Shown piece by piece: positions 9,199 to 18,505 of a stretch of DNA of 64,000 nt. A program made the translations under genes and the position numbers. Under the pieces are notes generated by a model. The model was not told where the DNA came from. It was given only the letters and a program-made list of their open reading frames with translations, and searched no databases. Numbering within the stretch: the first letter of the stretch is position 1; each line of letters opens with the position of its first letter. The stretch is taken from positions 44,131-108,130 of the forward strand of contig JAHIVH010000052.1 in assembly GCA_018816735.1 (NCBI GenBank), given 5' to 3'. This DNA is from Pseudomonadota bacterium. Its GTDB lineage: Bacteria > Desulfobacterota > Desulfobacteria > Desulfobacterales > JAHIVH01.

Positions 9199-11214
9199 TC
9201 AGTAGCGATACATGAGGTTGGCGAAATAGGTGATGCCCGCTTCGGGGTAGCCTTCCTCAATCTCATAGTCCGTGTCGCCGATGTTATTCAGGCCCGCTTC
9301 TGCGCTGATGCTTTTGGTCAACTGATATAGCGCCTTGGCATCGGCAACAACATAACGTTCTGCCACACGAACGCCATCCGTTGAACCGTAGCGCCTGGAC
9401 ACATAGTCAATATTCGTCTGCAAATTTAACCGATCAAAAGGCTGGTATGCCAGATAAGCAAAAAATTTATGGTTGGGTATGTTGGTCACCTTGTCTGAGT
9501 TGCTCCGGTTGTCCCATTCAGTGTAGGTGTAATTCAGACCGGTTTCTATAGTTTCCGTGATTTTAACACCGGCTTCGGCTTCAGCACCATAAATCAGCAC
9601 CTTTCCCACGTTCTGATTCTGATTGAGAAGCGTATCCGGATCATTGGGATCAGGCACCCGGGCAAACTGGATGTAATCTCTGATATCGTTACAGAATATG
9701 GCGGCTTTGATTTGTATTCTTTCCACCAGCGTGTCCTTATATCCGATTTCATAGTTGACGGCCGTTTCCGGATCCAGGCCGGGGTTGGGCAGAGCAGTGC
9801 CAAATCTGTATGAATAGCGTGATTTCATATCCGGAAGCCGGGTTTTTCTGGCCACGGTGGTGTGGAGTACGCCATTATCTGAAATGGAATAGAACAGTCC
9901 CGCCTGAGCATTGGCGCCAGAGGCATCTGCATCGGGAAAAACACTCACCACATCTGTTTTAAAATCATACTCCTCAGCCCGGCCGGATTGTATTGTATCG
10001 TAACTGGCACCCGCCACTACGCGGAGTGAAGACGTCATATCCATGGTGTCTTCAACACCCAGGGAATAGATATCGTCTTCAAAGGTCCGCCAGGGCTGGC
10101 CCTCGTCGCGTTCTTTATGGGTGTCCTTTTTGTAATGAAATGCCAGTTTCAGGTCGTGGTCCTCAAAAAACCGGGCCCCGGCTTCCATGGAACCGCCGGA
10201 CGTATGGTCGTCATACCAGCTCCGGAATGCGTATGGCCTGCTGATGGTGCTGTAGGTATCGTCATCGTAACTGAACAGGGAATTGTTATAGGTATCGTAA
10301 TAAAGACGCATTTTGACGTAGCCTGTTTCACCGATTCCCGTTCTCGATGTAAAATAATAGCTTTCTTTATCCCACTGAGGCCACTGCCAGTATCGGACTT
10401 TTTGAGACGCATCTGCGCCGGCATAAGGGGGGGAGCCTTTTTCTCCCTCCTGCCGGATATAACTGAAAGCGTATTCGTCATCATTCCGGCCACCTGGCAC
10501 GTAGCCGATTTTCAGGTTGGCTTTCCAGTCTGTATGATATGAATTTTCCCGGCGATCTCCCCCTTCGGCCGATGCAGGATTGAAATTATATGACAACGGA
10601 AAGTAATCCTGATCCACATAAGCGCCGCCGCCCTGGATGTACCAGTTCCCCTGATTGCTGCCCAGATTGATATAGGCGTTGCAGGTATCGCCGCTTGCCG
10701 CACCCACGCCGGCATTCATTTCCAATGCATTTTCAGGCCGTTTTGATACCATGTTGATGGCACCGCCCATGGTGTTCGGGCCATAAAGCACGGATGCAAA
10801 TCCTTTGGACAGGATCACCCGGGACAGGTCGAATGTGGAAAAACGCCCCAGATCCGGATACCCGTCGTACATCACGTAAACAGGGATGCCGTCGATAAAA
10901 ATCGGAACATGCTTGATATCGAATCCCCTGACGTAAACCGTCTGCTCGTTTCGGGAACCGGTCCGGGACAGGGTCACACCGGGCAGCAGATCCAGTGCAT
11001 CGGCCAATGTGTCCCTGTTGAATTGCCGCAATTTTTGTTCGTCCACGTGGTTGTCAGTGTCAACAGGTGTTTCGCTGTCCGTTGCCACCACCACTTCTCC
11101 CAGTGTAAAGGTGCTCTGTTCCGATATACGGGTTTTCCCTTCCTCTGCATTCACTGCTTGAATGAATAGCACTGTCATGACTGTCAACATTACATAGACA
11201 TATCTCTTCCCCAT
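9199..11214 (-). CDS. TonB-dependent outer-membrane receptor
   Basis: Signal peptide, TonB-box/plug region (LADALDLLPGVTLSRTGSRNEQTVYVRGFD), terminal aromatic (YFANLMYRY). Confidence 0.95.
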   Translation of the reverse strand: MGKRYVYVMLTVMTVLFIQAVNAEEGKTRISEQSTFTLGEVVVATDSETPVDTDNHVDEQKLRQFNRDTLADALDLLPGVTLSRTGSRNEQTVYVRGFDIKHVPIFIDGIPVYVMYDGYPDLGRFSTFDLSRVILSKGFASVLYGPNTMGGAINMVSKRPENALEMNAGVGAASGDTCNAYINLGSNQGNWYIQGGGAYVDQDYFPLSYNFNPASAEGGDRRENSYHTDWKANLKIGYVPGGRNDDEYAFSYIRQEGEKGSPPYAGADASQKVRYWQWPQWDKESYYFTSRTGIGETGYVKMRLYYDTYNNSLFSYDDDTYSTISRPYAFRSWYDDHTSGGSMEAGARFFEDHDLKLAFHYKKDTHKERDEGQPWRTFEDDIYSLGVEDTMDMTSSLRVVAGASYDTIQSGRAEEYDFKTDVVSVFPDADASGANAQAGLFYSISDNGVLHTTVARKTRLPDMKSRYSYRFGTALPNPGLDPETAVNYEIGYKDTLVERIQIKAAIFCNDIRDYIQFARVPDPNDPDTLLNQNQNVGKVLIYGAEAEAGVKITETIETGLNYTYTEWDNRSNSDKVTNIPNHKFFAYLAYQPFDRLNLQTNIDYVSRRYGSTDGVRVAERYVVADAKALYQLTKSISAEAGLNNIGDTDYEIEEGYPEAGITYFANLMYRY

Positions 11215-12158
11215 TTTCCTTTATCTCCTTTTTTCGATTTGATCAGGACGAATCCGGATTGCCGATTCCTTCCTTCTTTTGTTTGATCATTGGATGTGTC
11301 TGTTCTGCTTTTCTTCTTGATTTGGGATGTCAGGGCGTCGGGTACGCAGACCCGGATGCCCGAGCGGGTTTGCGTCACATCCATGTCCAGGTGATACAAA
11401 TCCGAAAGGGACGTCCGGGTAATGGCATTTTCCGCAGATCCTTCTCTCACCACTTTACCGTTTTTCAGCATAAGGACCTGACCATCCATCCACAGGGCAT
11501 GATCCGGAAAATGGGTGGTCTGGATAAATGTGTATCCTTCCTGGGCAAGGCTTTGAATGATGGTGAGCAAGCGTATCTGATTCCCGTAATCCAGGCCGCT
11601 CACCGGCTCGTCCATGACAAAGGTGCGGGCTCCCTGGGTCAGGGCGCGGGCAATCAGGCAGAGCTGCCGTTCTCCGCCGCTTACAGCCGTGTAGGGCCGG
11701 TTCTTCAGGTGAACGATACCCAGCCGAGCCATGGCCGATTCAGCCAGATGCTCATCCTCTTTCGAATACCTGAAAAAAAAGGGTTTGTGGGGAATCCGAC
11801 CCATCATCACCACATCCAGCATCCGGAAGGAAAAGGCCATGTGGTGGACCTGGGGAACATAGGCGATGTCTCTGGCCAGAATCCGGGAGGGAAGATTTAA
11901 AACCGGGCAGCCGTTTACCAATACGGTTCCGGCATCAGGCCGATAAAACCCCAGGATCAGTTTCAGCAGGGTGGTTTTGCCGCTGCCGTTCGGCCCCAGC
12001 ACCCAAAGGATTTCTCCCTTGGGAATCGCCACGGAAACCTGATCCAGAACGGATTTCCCATTGTAGGCAAAGCTGACCTGGTTCACCGATATAAAGGCCA
12101 TCATCCCCATCCTTTCCTGGCGTGTTTTAACACCAGCACGAAAAAGGGAATCCCGCAA
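11190..12158 (-). CDS. FecE/BtuD-type ABC transporter ATP-binding protein
   Basis: Walker A GPNGSGKTT, signature VSGGERQ, Walker B FVMDEP. Confidence 0.93.
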   Translation of the reverse strand: MRDSLFRAGVKTRQERMGMMAFISVNQVSFAYNGKSVLDQVSVAIPKGEILWVLGPNGSGKTTLLKLILGFYRPDAGTVLVNGCPVLNLPSRILARDIAYVPQVHHMAFSFRMLDVVMMGRIPHKPFFFRYSKEDEHLAESAMARLGIVHLKNRPYTAVSGGERQLCLIARALTQGARTFVMDEPVSGLDYGNQIRLLTIIQSLAQEGYTFIQTTHFPDHALWMDGQVLMLKNGKVVREGSAENAITRTSLSDLYHLDMDVTQTRSGIRVCVPDALTSQIKKKSRTDTSNDQTKEGRNRQSGFVLIKSKKGDKGKWGRDMSM

Positions 12159-13117
12159 AGGGCGGTTAAAATGCCCAACGGAATTTCCACAGTGAAAACC
12201 AGTCGTGACAGATCGTCCATAAGGAGAAGATACAACGCGCCGATCAGGGCCGATGTCGGGATAAGGATCCGGTTGTCCGGGCCGATGAGCATCCGGGCAA
12301 TGTGGGGCACCACAAGACCCACCCAGCCGATGATACCGGCCATGACTACGGTGAGCGCACTCATCAGCGTGGCGCAGGAAATCAGAACGGCCCGGACCAA
12401 CCCCACATGAACCCCCAGGGACCGGGCTTCCTCGTCCCCCATGCTGAGGGCGTTCATGTAAGGGGTCAGGGTCATGAGGGCAGCCATTGATGCCAGAATG
12501 GGAAGGCTTAGGTATATCAGCAGGTCGTTGGTCAGTGTCGACAAGCCGCCCATAAGCCAGAACACAATGGCGGGAAGCTGGTTGTAGGGATCAGCCAGAT
12601 ATTTCACGATAGAGAGAAGCGCGGTAAAAAAAGCGCCGCTTATGATCCCTCCCAGGATCAGCATCAGAAGACGGTCTCCGGTATTAAACCGAGCAAGAAC
12701 CATGGAAAGACTCACAGCGCCGCACCCGAATGCAAAGGCTAAAATCTGAACCCAAAGAAGGCTGTTGAAGAAAACCATGCCAAGGGCGGCTCCGAAAGAT
12801 GCACCGGCCAGAACACCGAGAAGCCCCGGAGACACAAGGGGGTTGATAAACATGGACTGAAAGGCGGTGCCGGAAACCGACAAGGCAGAACCCACCATCA
12901 CTGCCCCGATGATCCGGGGCAGGCGGATGTCAAGAAAGATATTCTGCAAAAGACCCATTTCCTGCTCTTTTCCCCCAGGGCAGCCGTGGAAAGACCAGGA
13001 GGTGAAATTCATCATATCGTCAAGACTTACAGGGTAACGACCCAGAAGCAGGGATCCCAGGCTCGCGACGGCAAGAAGGAGTGAAATGGCAAGGACCACC
13101 GGGAAACGTTTCATCAT
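12101..13117 (-). CDS. FecCD/BtuC-type ABC transporter permease
   Basis: RLPRIIGAVMVGSALSVSGTAFQSMFINPLVSPGLLGVLAGASFGAALGM; GWVGLVVPHIARMLIGPDNR. Confidence 0.95.
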   Translation of the reverse strand: MMKRFPVVLAISLLLAVASLGSLLLGRYPVSLDDMMNFTSWSFHGCPGGKEQEMGLLQNIFLDIRLPRIIGAVMVGSALSVSGTAFQSMFINPLVSPGLLGVLAGASFGAALGMVFFNSLLWVQILAFAFGCGAVSLSMVLARFNTGDRLLMLILGGIISGAFFTALLSIVKYLADPYNQLPAIVFWLMGGLSTLTNDLLIYLSLPILASMAALMTLTPYMNALSMGDEEARSLGVHVGLVRAVLISCATLMSALTVVMAGIIGWVGLVVPHIARMLIGPDNRILIPTSALIGALYLLLMDDLSRLVFTVEIPLGILTALCGIPFFVLVLKHARKGWG

Positions 13118-14193
13118 GGTTCGAAAATCTCCCGGAGTTCGGCTTTGGCGAGTGGTCGGTCCAGAAAAAGGGAATAAAACGCCTGGGTCTCTTCATCCGC
13201 GTTCCAGGGATAAACATCCGGGTAAAAATTGTGGGCAAGCCATCTTGCCCCAATGAGACGCATGAACGACGGCGGCCTGTCAAACCAGTTCATGGGTTCC
13301 CTGGGAATCAGGTAAACCCTTTTGTCCCTGACGGCCCGGATGGACTTCCAGCGTTTATCTGCAAACAGGCCGGTATAAAAGGGAACGGAGTGGGTAACGA
13401 TCACCTGGGGATCATAAAGGATCACCTGTTCCATGGACACTTTGTCCATGCCGTAGCCGTCCTTCGCCATGCAGGTGTGAACGTTGACACCGCTGCAGAG
13501 GGGAATCAGTTCCGCATGCATGGAACCTTCACATTCAGTGGAAAGGCCGTCGTCGTTTTCCGCATAGTAAACGGTCACCCGTTTTTTTTCAGGCACGGCC
13601 GCCCGCACCGATTTCATGTCCGATAGCGTTTTTTCGGCGTACCGGGCAAGAGCTTCCGTTTGTTTTTCCTCCTCCAGAAGCATGCCCATGAAGCGGAACA
13701 CTGCCGGATAATCTTTCACATGATCCAGAACAACAAATACCAGCGGTGCGTTCAAGGGTTTCAGCACTTTTTCGATATCCGTGTTTTTCATGGACTGTTT
13801 GGACTGCCATGCCAGAATCAGGTCGGGGTGAACTGCCAAGAGACTTTCCATGTTGGGCGTCTGGCCCTGGCCGAACCAACCTCCGACCACCGGGAGCTTC
13901 AGAAGTATAGGGTCCGTGAATTTTTTTTCCGCGTCGCGGATGGGGGTGTTGAGACCCGCGAGTTTTTCGGGGGCCACCGCGCAGATCAGGTTGGTGGCCG
14001 GCGGAGATGTACCATAGATTTTTTTGATTTTTTCCGGAACCGTCACCATGCGTCCGGCCATGTCTACAATATCTCTTGCCAGGGAGTGGCCGTGAAGGAA
14101 AAAGAAGGAAAGCAGAACAGTCATAGGTAGTATGCGTAATCTGTTTCGGGTGTTGTATGTCATAAACTGTTTTCCTTTTTTATGGTAATCCAC
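13114..14193 (-). CDS. Metal-chelate/iron-type ABC transporter substrate-binding protein
   Basis: Signal peptide, DMAGRMVTVPEKIKKI, PDLILAW, DRPPSFMRLIGARWL; TroA/FepB-like fold pattern. Confidence 0.9.
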   Translation of the reverse strand: MDYHKKGKQFMTYNTRNRLRILPMTVLLSFFFLHGHSLARDIVDMAGRMVTVPEKIKKIYGTSPPATNLICAVAPEKLAGLNTPIRDAEKKFTDPILLKLPVVGGWFGQGQTPNMESLLAVHPDLILAWQSKQSMKNTDIEKVLKPLNAPLVFVVLDHVKDYPAVFRFMGMLLEEEKQTEALARYAEKTLSDMKSVRAAVPEKKRVTVYYAENDDGLSTECEGSMHAELIPLCSGVNVHTCMAKDGYGMDKVSMEQVILYDPQVIVTHSVPFYTGLFADKRWKSIRAVRDKRVYLIPREPMNWFDRPPSFMRLIGARWLAHNFYPDVYPWNADEETQAFYSLFLDRPLAKAELREIFEP

Positions 14194-14897
14194 AACCCTT
14201 TTTCCGGATCCTGATTCACACGGCAGTCCGGGAGACCGGATTCATCAAGCAAACGCGCAAATCGTTGAACCGCATCCGGCCCCAAACGACCGGAAACTTT
14301 TTTCCGCCAGTTGTCCTTCCCATTATTGCGTTCTTCCATCTTCCGGATAATGTCATCGCGGATACGGGCGGACCCGAATCCCCCGCCAACCATTGCTTTT
14401 CCGGCGGGTTTCAGCACCCTGTATATCTCACGGAAGGCCATGACCGGATCGCTCCAGAAAAAAACCGACCCCCGGCTGACAGCCAGATCCACACAGTTTT
14501 CAGGTAAAGGTATGGCCTCGGCAGTTCCCGAAAGCACCTGGAACCGTTCTTTCAAACCTTTTTGAATCGCATTCCGGGCAGCCAGGTCGCGCATCCCGTC
14601 GGAAGGGTCCAGAAATCCCAGGTCAAAAGGACCCATATCGGCAATGGCCAGCCCCAGGTACCCGCCCCCGCAGCCGATGTCCAGGCAGAAGCCTTCCCTG
14701 ATTCCCGTCTCCTGGACAATCTGGGCTGCGATTACCGGATAGGCCGGAGCGAAAATGGTGCGGGCGATCTCATCGAATTCTCGGGAATCGGGCATGGCTT
14801 CTTTGCCTTTTGACGGTTGTTCAACCCGGGATTGGGGCAGACTGTTCGACGGGGCTTGATCGGGTTGCATGGCAAAACTCCTTTTCAATACGTTCAA
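14160..14897 (-). CDS. Class I SAM-dependent methyltransferase (second in operon)
   Basis: FCLDIGCGGGYLGLAIADMGPF; REIYRVLKPAGKAMVGGGFG. Confidence 0.9.
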   Translation of the reverse strand: MNVLKRSFAMQPDQAPSNSLPQSRVEQPSKGKEAMPDSREFDEIARTIFAPAYPVIAAQIVQETGIREGFCLDIGCGGGYLGLAIADMGPFDLGFLDPSDGMRDLAARNAIQKGLKERFQVLSGTAEAIPLPENCVDLAVSRGSVFFWSDPVMAFREIYRVLKPAGKAMVGGGFGSARIRDDIIRKMEERNNGKDNWRKKVSGRLGPDAVQRFARLLDESGLPDCRVNQDPEKGLWITIKKENSL

Positions 14898-15643
14898 GTA
14901 TTCAAGCGAAAGGTAATTGTTAACGAACAGCGCGATTCCTTTGGCTGATGATTTTGGTATGCCGGTAGGAATCTGTATTTTCTGACTGCAGTTACGGCTG
15001 CCTTGTCCAGCCCCTTATAGCCACTGCCCTGAACGATCCGGATGTCTTCGGCCTGTCCGTTTTCACGAACGAGGAACCGGAGGATAACGGACCCCTGCTC
15101 CTTATTCATGCGGCTTGAACGCGGGTATCGTGGCCGGATGGGCGAGGTGAGCCCGGGAGGGGTGGCGGATTCCTCGCACGAGAGGTGATCAGATTCCGGA
15201 ATTTTTCTCAGGACCGGATGTGCGGCAACCTGCTTTGGAACATTTATCTCATCTACAGGGGAGGAGGATAAGGCTTCAGGATTTGCATCCTCCTTATCCT
15301 CCTCTTTGGAGGAGATGACGAGGGATTTTGTTTGAGATTTGTCATGGCCGGGTTCGGTATAACAGGTGGCAGGGCCTTTTTTTCTTTCTTTAGTCACGGT
15401 TTTCCGGACATGGGGGGGTGACGGTGTCTGCGATGCCGGTTTCGGAAGAACTTCTGGTGGGTGTGACGTTTCAATCCCATCCGAAAGCCGGATATCCACT
15501 TGCAGCAGGTCAGGACGGCCCATGTCAGGAAGGGCCTGCTGTGAGTCCCGGACTTCAGCAACCCATGCGGCAGCGTAAACATGAACAGCGCTTGCCAGAA
15601 CCATGCAGCAGATATTCCATATCCATTCCCGGTATCGTGTCAT
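14894..15643 (-). CDS. tonB: TonB family energy transducer
   Basis: N-terminal anchor, Pro/Lys-rich middle, C-terminal PRYPRSSRMNKEQGSVILRFLVRENGQAEDIRIVQGSGYKGLDKAAVTAVRKYRF. Confidence 0.92.
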   Translation of the reverse strand: MTRYREWIWNICCMVLASAVHVYAAAWVAEVRDSQQALPDMGRPDLLQVDIRLSDGIETSHPPEVLPKPASQTPSPPHVRKTVTKERKKGPATCYTEPGHDKSQTKSLVISSKEEDKEDANPEALSSSPVDEINVPKQVAAHPVLRKIPESDHLSCEESATPPGLTSPIRPRYPRSSRMNKEQGSVILRFLVRENGQAEDIRIVQGSGYKGLDKAAVTAVRKYRFLPAYQNHQPKESRCSLTITFRLNT

Positions 15644-16077
15644 GGAACCTCCACAGCCAGGGTAACGAGTTCATACCCTGCATTTTTCAACAATCCCATC
15701 ACTTCCACAATCAGACCGGTCCGACTGTCACGGTCGGCCCGGATGATTATTCCTTTTGTCCGGTCAGCACCCATTGCGGAAGCCACCGCGTGCACCACAT
15801 GATCCGGACCCATCACCCGGTCATTCACATATATTGTCCCGTCTGCGGTGATCATGATGGCCAAAGGACGGGAAGTTACGGTATCCGCTTTTGCAGACCG
15901 GGGAAGGGATAGGGTTACCCCATTGATCTCGGCCATATGCATCACGGCATAAAGAAAAAACACCAGAAGAAGAAACACCACATCGATCAGCGGGGTCATG
16001 TCCGGTTTGAGAAGCCGGGGGGATGTGTCAGCGGGATGTTTCATCAATCCTCCCTGCATCCCCCAGTGCACATTCAA
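15640..16077 (-). CDS. exbD: Biopolymer transport protein ExbD
   Basis: MTPLIDVVFLLLVFFLY; IIIRADRDSRTGLIVEVMGLLKNAG. Confidence 0.92.
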   Translation of the reverse strand: MNVHWGMQGGLMKHPADTSPRLLKPDMTPLIDVVFLLLVFFLYAVMHMAEINGVTLSLPRSAKADTVTSRPLAIMITADGTIYVNDRVMGPDHVVHAVASAMGADRTKGIIIRADRDSRTGLIVEVMGLLKNAGYELVTLAVEVP

Positions 16078-16711
16078 GTCGTTCGGCCCAAACCACCGTG
16101 GTATGATGCCAGCGGGTATGGAGCACGGAAAGAAGGTTATGCGGCAACAGGGCGCTCACAGCCACGATCAAACCGGCCGCCGTACTGATCAGAGCCTGGG
16201 CGATTCCTGCTGAAACCTCATGCATGGCTGCCATATCTCCTAACGCTGAAAAAGACTGGATAATGCCCAGCACGGTTCCCAGAATCCCCATGAGGGGAGC
16301 CAGGGCTGCAATGGTTGACAAAAAAGAAAGCGCGACCAGCCCTGCCTCCGGCAGGTTCTCTGAACCTGATCCTGAATTTTTCGTCATGTCCCAAGAAGAA
16401 AGGCGTTTGCGATACCACCGGGAGACCGGATCAACCCCCTGACTGAGCTGCCGGGCCGTTAAAAAATCTCCTGTTTCGACGGCTTCGAGTACCCGCGCCA
16501 TCTGTTTTGAATCCCAGGACTTATAAGAAAGCAGGAAACAACCGGTTTCACGAATGGTCACGCTCAGCCCCAATATGGAGGTCACCGCCAGGGGCCACAT
16601 CACAGGTCCGCCATCTGCCATCCACGTTCCCAGCTTATCCCACATCAGAACCCCTTTCATGCCGCCTGCCGCTGTGAACGTACCCTGTGAGGCCCCTGAT
16701 TGGCCTGTCAT
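16028..16711 (-). CDS. exbB: MotA/TolQ/ExbB proton channel protein ExbB
   Basis: FLSTIAALAPLMGILGTVLGIIQSFSALG; GIAQALISTAAGLIVAVSALLPHN; true start may be slightly downstream. Confidence 0.92.
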   Translation of the reverse strand: MTGQSGASQGTFTAAGGMKGVLMWDKLGTWMADGGPVMWPLAVTSILGLSVTIRETGCFLLSYKSWDSKQMARVLEAVETGDFLTARQLSQGVDPVSRWYRKRLSSWDMTKNSGSGSENLPEAGLVALSFLSTIAALAPLMGILGTVLGIIQSFSALGDMAAMHEVSAGIAQALISTAAGLIVAVSALLPHNLLSVLHTRWHHTTVVWAERLECALGDAGRIDETSR

Positions 16712-16742
16712 GAATGATTGAATCCTGCATATAAATCCAAAA

Positions 16743-16834
16743 TGACGTTTATAAAGTAAATTATGTATACTAAACGAGAAATATGGAAATACTATTTATG
16801 TCAGTAAACGTCAATATGTTTTTTTAAAACGTCA
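16743..16834 (-). promoter_or_regulatory. Candidate operator array upstream of the exbB operon
   Basis: Three AAACGTCA sites: 16743..16750 (inverted, TGACGTTT), 16806..16813, 16827..16834. Confidence 0.5.
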
Positions 16835-16997
16835 AATTTTTTATGATATCCTTTTTTGAACCATCATTATCCGTTATTTGAAAACAGATGCCGGTCAGCG
16901 CGTCAGGCCCTGATTTGTCAATCACATGAAGTGGAGATGATAGAATTTTTAAAATAACTGCGGGAATCTTCTTTATCTGAGAGGAAAAAATTTGGGG

Positions 16998-17852
16998 TTA
17001 AATGAGATCATGCTTTGCAGCTAAAACCGCGGCCTGGGTTCTGTCATTAACACCCAGTTTATTAAAGATGTGAATGACGTGACTTTTTACCGTATGCGGG
17101 CTGATGCGAAGCATTTCTGAAATGTCGTTGTTGGTTGAGCCGCCAGATAGCAGGCGCAGAACTTGTTTTTCACGGTCAGTCAATGGCGGCTGTCCCAGCG
17201 CCTGTGTTTTTTTGGTGTCTCTGTTTTCATCATTGTTTGATCCGGTTTCAACCACTTCCAGAGCTCTATCAGGCATTTCTTTTTGTTTTTCAGGATCTTT
17301 TTCAATCGTGACGGTTTGTGTAAGTTTTCCGTCATTGTCATAAACCGGATAAACCGCATATTCATAAATTGGAGAAGCAAATCCCGGGCAATGGTCTGCG
17401 GTTGTTTTGCCCCGGGAAAGTGCTGCGGCAAAAGCCATGCAGGTCAGATACCCGCAATCCTGACAATTGTTTCCGGGAAGCAGACGAAAGATTTCAATGG
17501 CGGAAACAGGCCTGTATTTACGGTAATTCGGGATGATTTCATTTTGCCTGAGATGTAAATCATTTAAGAAATCAACTAGTTTTTGGGCGAAGGCATTTGC
17601 GGATTCCCTGCCATTGAATGGGGCGGCAACGACCTCTTTCGGGTAGAGCGTACAGTGAACGCCTTCAAATACAAATATGATGTATGCGGGCTGATCATGA
17701 TATCTGGCGCCCGCTATCATGGCATTGATATAAGGGAAAATTGCCCTGACATCCGACGTAAGCTCAAAGTGCGCCCCCCAGCTTTTTTGTCCTGCAAGCG
17801 ACAAGATACCTGCTTTTGCAATCGAAATTTCCTTATATCCTTCAATCAGCAT
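16998..17852 (-). CDS. Putative 4Fe-4S (CdhD/E-type FeS domain) - LuxR HTH fusion regulator
   Basis: C-x2-C-x4-C-x16-C (CQDCGYLTCMAFAAALSRGKTTADHC) followed by LuxR HTH (LTDREKQVLRLLSGGSTNNDISEMLRISPHTVKSHVIHIFNKLGVNDRTQA). Confidence 0.85.
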   Translation of the reverse strand: MLIEGYKEISIAKAGILSLAGQKSWGAHFELTSDVRAIFPYINAMIAGARYHDQPAYIIFVFEGVHCTLYPKEVVAAPFNGRESANAFAQKLVDFLNDLHLRQNEIIPNYRKYRPVSAIEIFRLLPGNNCQDCGYLTCMAFAAALSRGKTTADHCPGFASPIYEYAVYPVYDNDGKLTQTVTIEKDPEKQKEMPDRALEVVETGSNNDENRDTKKTQALGQPPLTDREKQVLRLLSGGSTNNDISEMLRISPHTVKSHVIHIFNKLGVNDRTQAAVLAAKHDLI

Positions 17853-17890
17853 AGACCCTTATATCTCCGGGGAAGTCCGGATGTCAAAGA

Positions 17891-18505
17891 TTAACCATAA
17901 GTTTTTATCAACCCTTGTGCTAAAGCCATGCCTGTCATGGCTAAACACTCCATATCGAGGTAGCGGCCGGCTCTCTTTTCAAACAAGATGGAACAATCTG
18001 CAGGAAACTCATCGTCCTGATCATTGAATAACAAATAGACCGGAATTTTGGGAAGCGCCCTGAATACATATGACAATTGAGCAGATACGCCAATGTCTGA
18101 GGCATTACCCCCCAATTCCCCGCAGCATTTTTCAAGCGCTGCAATTTTTCCTGAAAAATGATTAATGATCGGTTTTTCCGCTGTATTTCGAAAGCCGCCA
18201 ACATAAGGTGCTGCGGCCCTGAAATCTTTGTAAGTAACCAGCTCACAATCCAAACTGACTGTTTCCTGGCACAACAGAAGATATTTGCAGAGAATGACGC
18301 TGACAGCATGGTGGGGCTTTTTCCCTTGAGGGTCTGAAATCCCCTCGGGCGTGATCGTGAATATCTTGTCAAAAAACGGAATTAGAATGGTTTTTTTATC
18401 AACCTTAATTCCCAGTAAAGACGCTTTCTCAACAAAATCAATTGAAGCGACTTCCGAAATGTAATCGTTATATATCTTTTCAAAAACCGGTGCCTCCAAT
18501 CTCAT
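17891..18505 (-). CDS. DUF3786-like protein
   Basis: HHAVSVILCKYLL, TYKDFRAAAPYVGGF, PKIPVYLLFNDQDDEFPADCSILFEKRAGRYLDMECLAMTGMALAQGL resemble DUF3786. Confidence 0.75.
   Translation of the reverse strand: MRLEAPVFEKIYNDYISEVASIDFVEKASLLGIKVDKKTILIPFFDKIFTITPEGISDPQGKKPHHAVSVILCKYLLLCQETVSLDCELVTYKDFRAAAPYVGGFRNTAEKPIINHFSGKIAALEKCCGELGGNASDIGVSAQLSYVFRALPKIPVYLLFNDQDDEFPADCSILFEKRAGRYLDMECLAMTGMALAQGLIKTYG

Noticed and set aside
8624-9205. 193-aa ORF on the plus strand
   Set aside because: Antisense shadow of the methyltransferase gene in GC-rich DNA; no RBS or family resemblance.
11259-11900. 213-aa ORF on the plus strand
   Set aside because: Antisense to the ABC ATPase, whose Walker motifs are intact on the minus strand.
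13081-13626. 181-aa ORF on the plus strand
   Set aside because: Antisense shadow of the substrate-binding protein gene.
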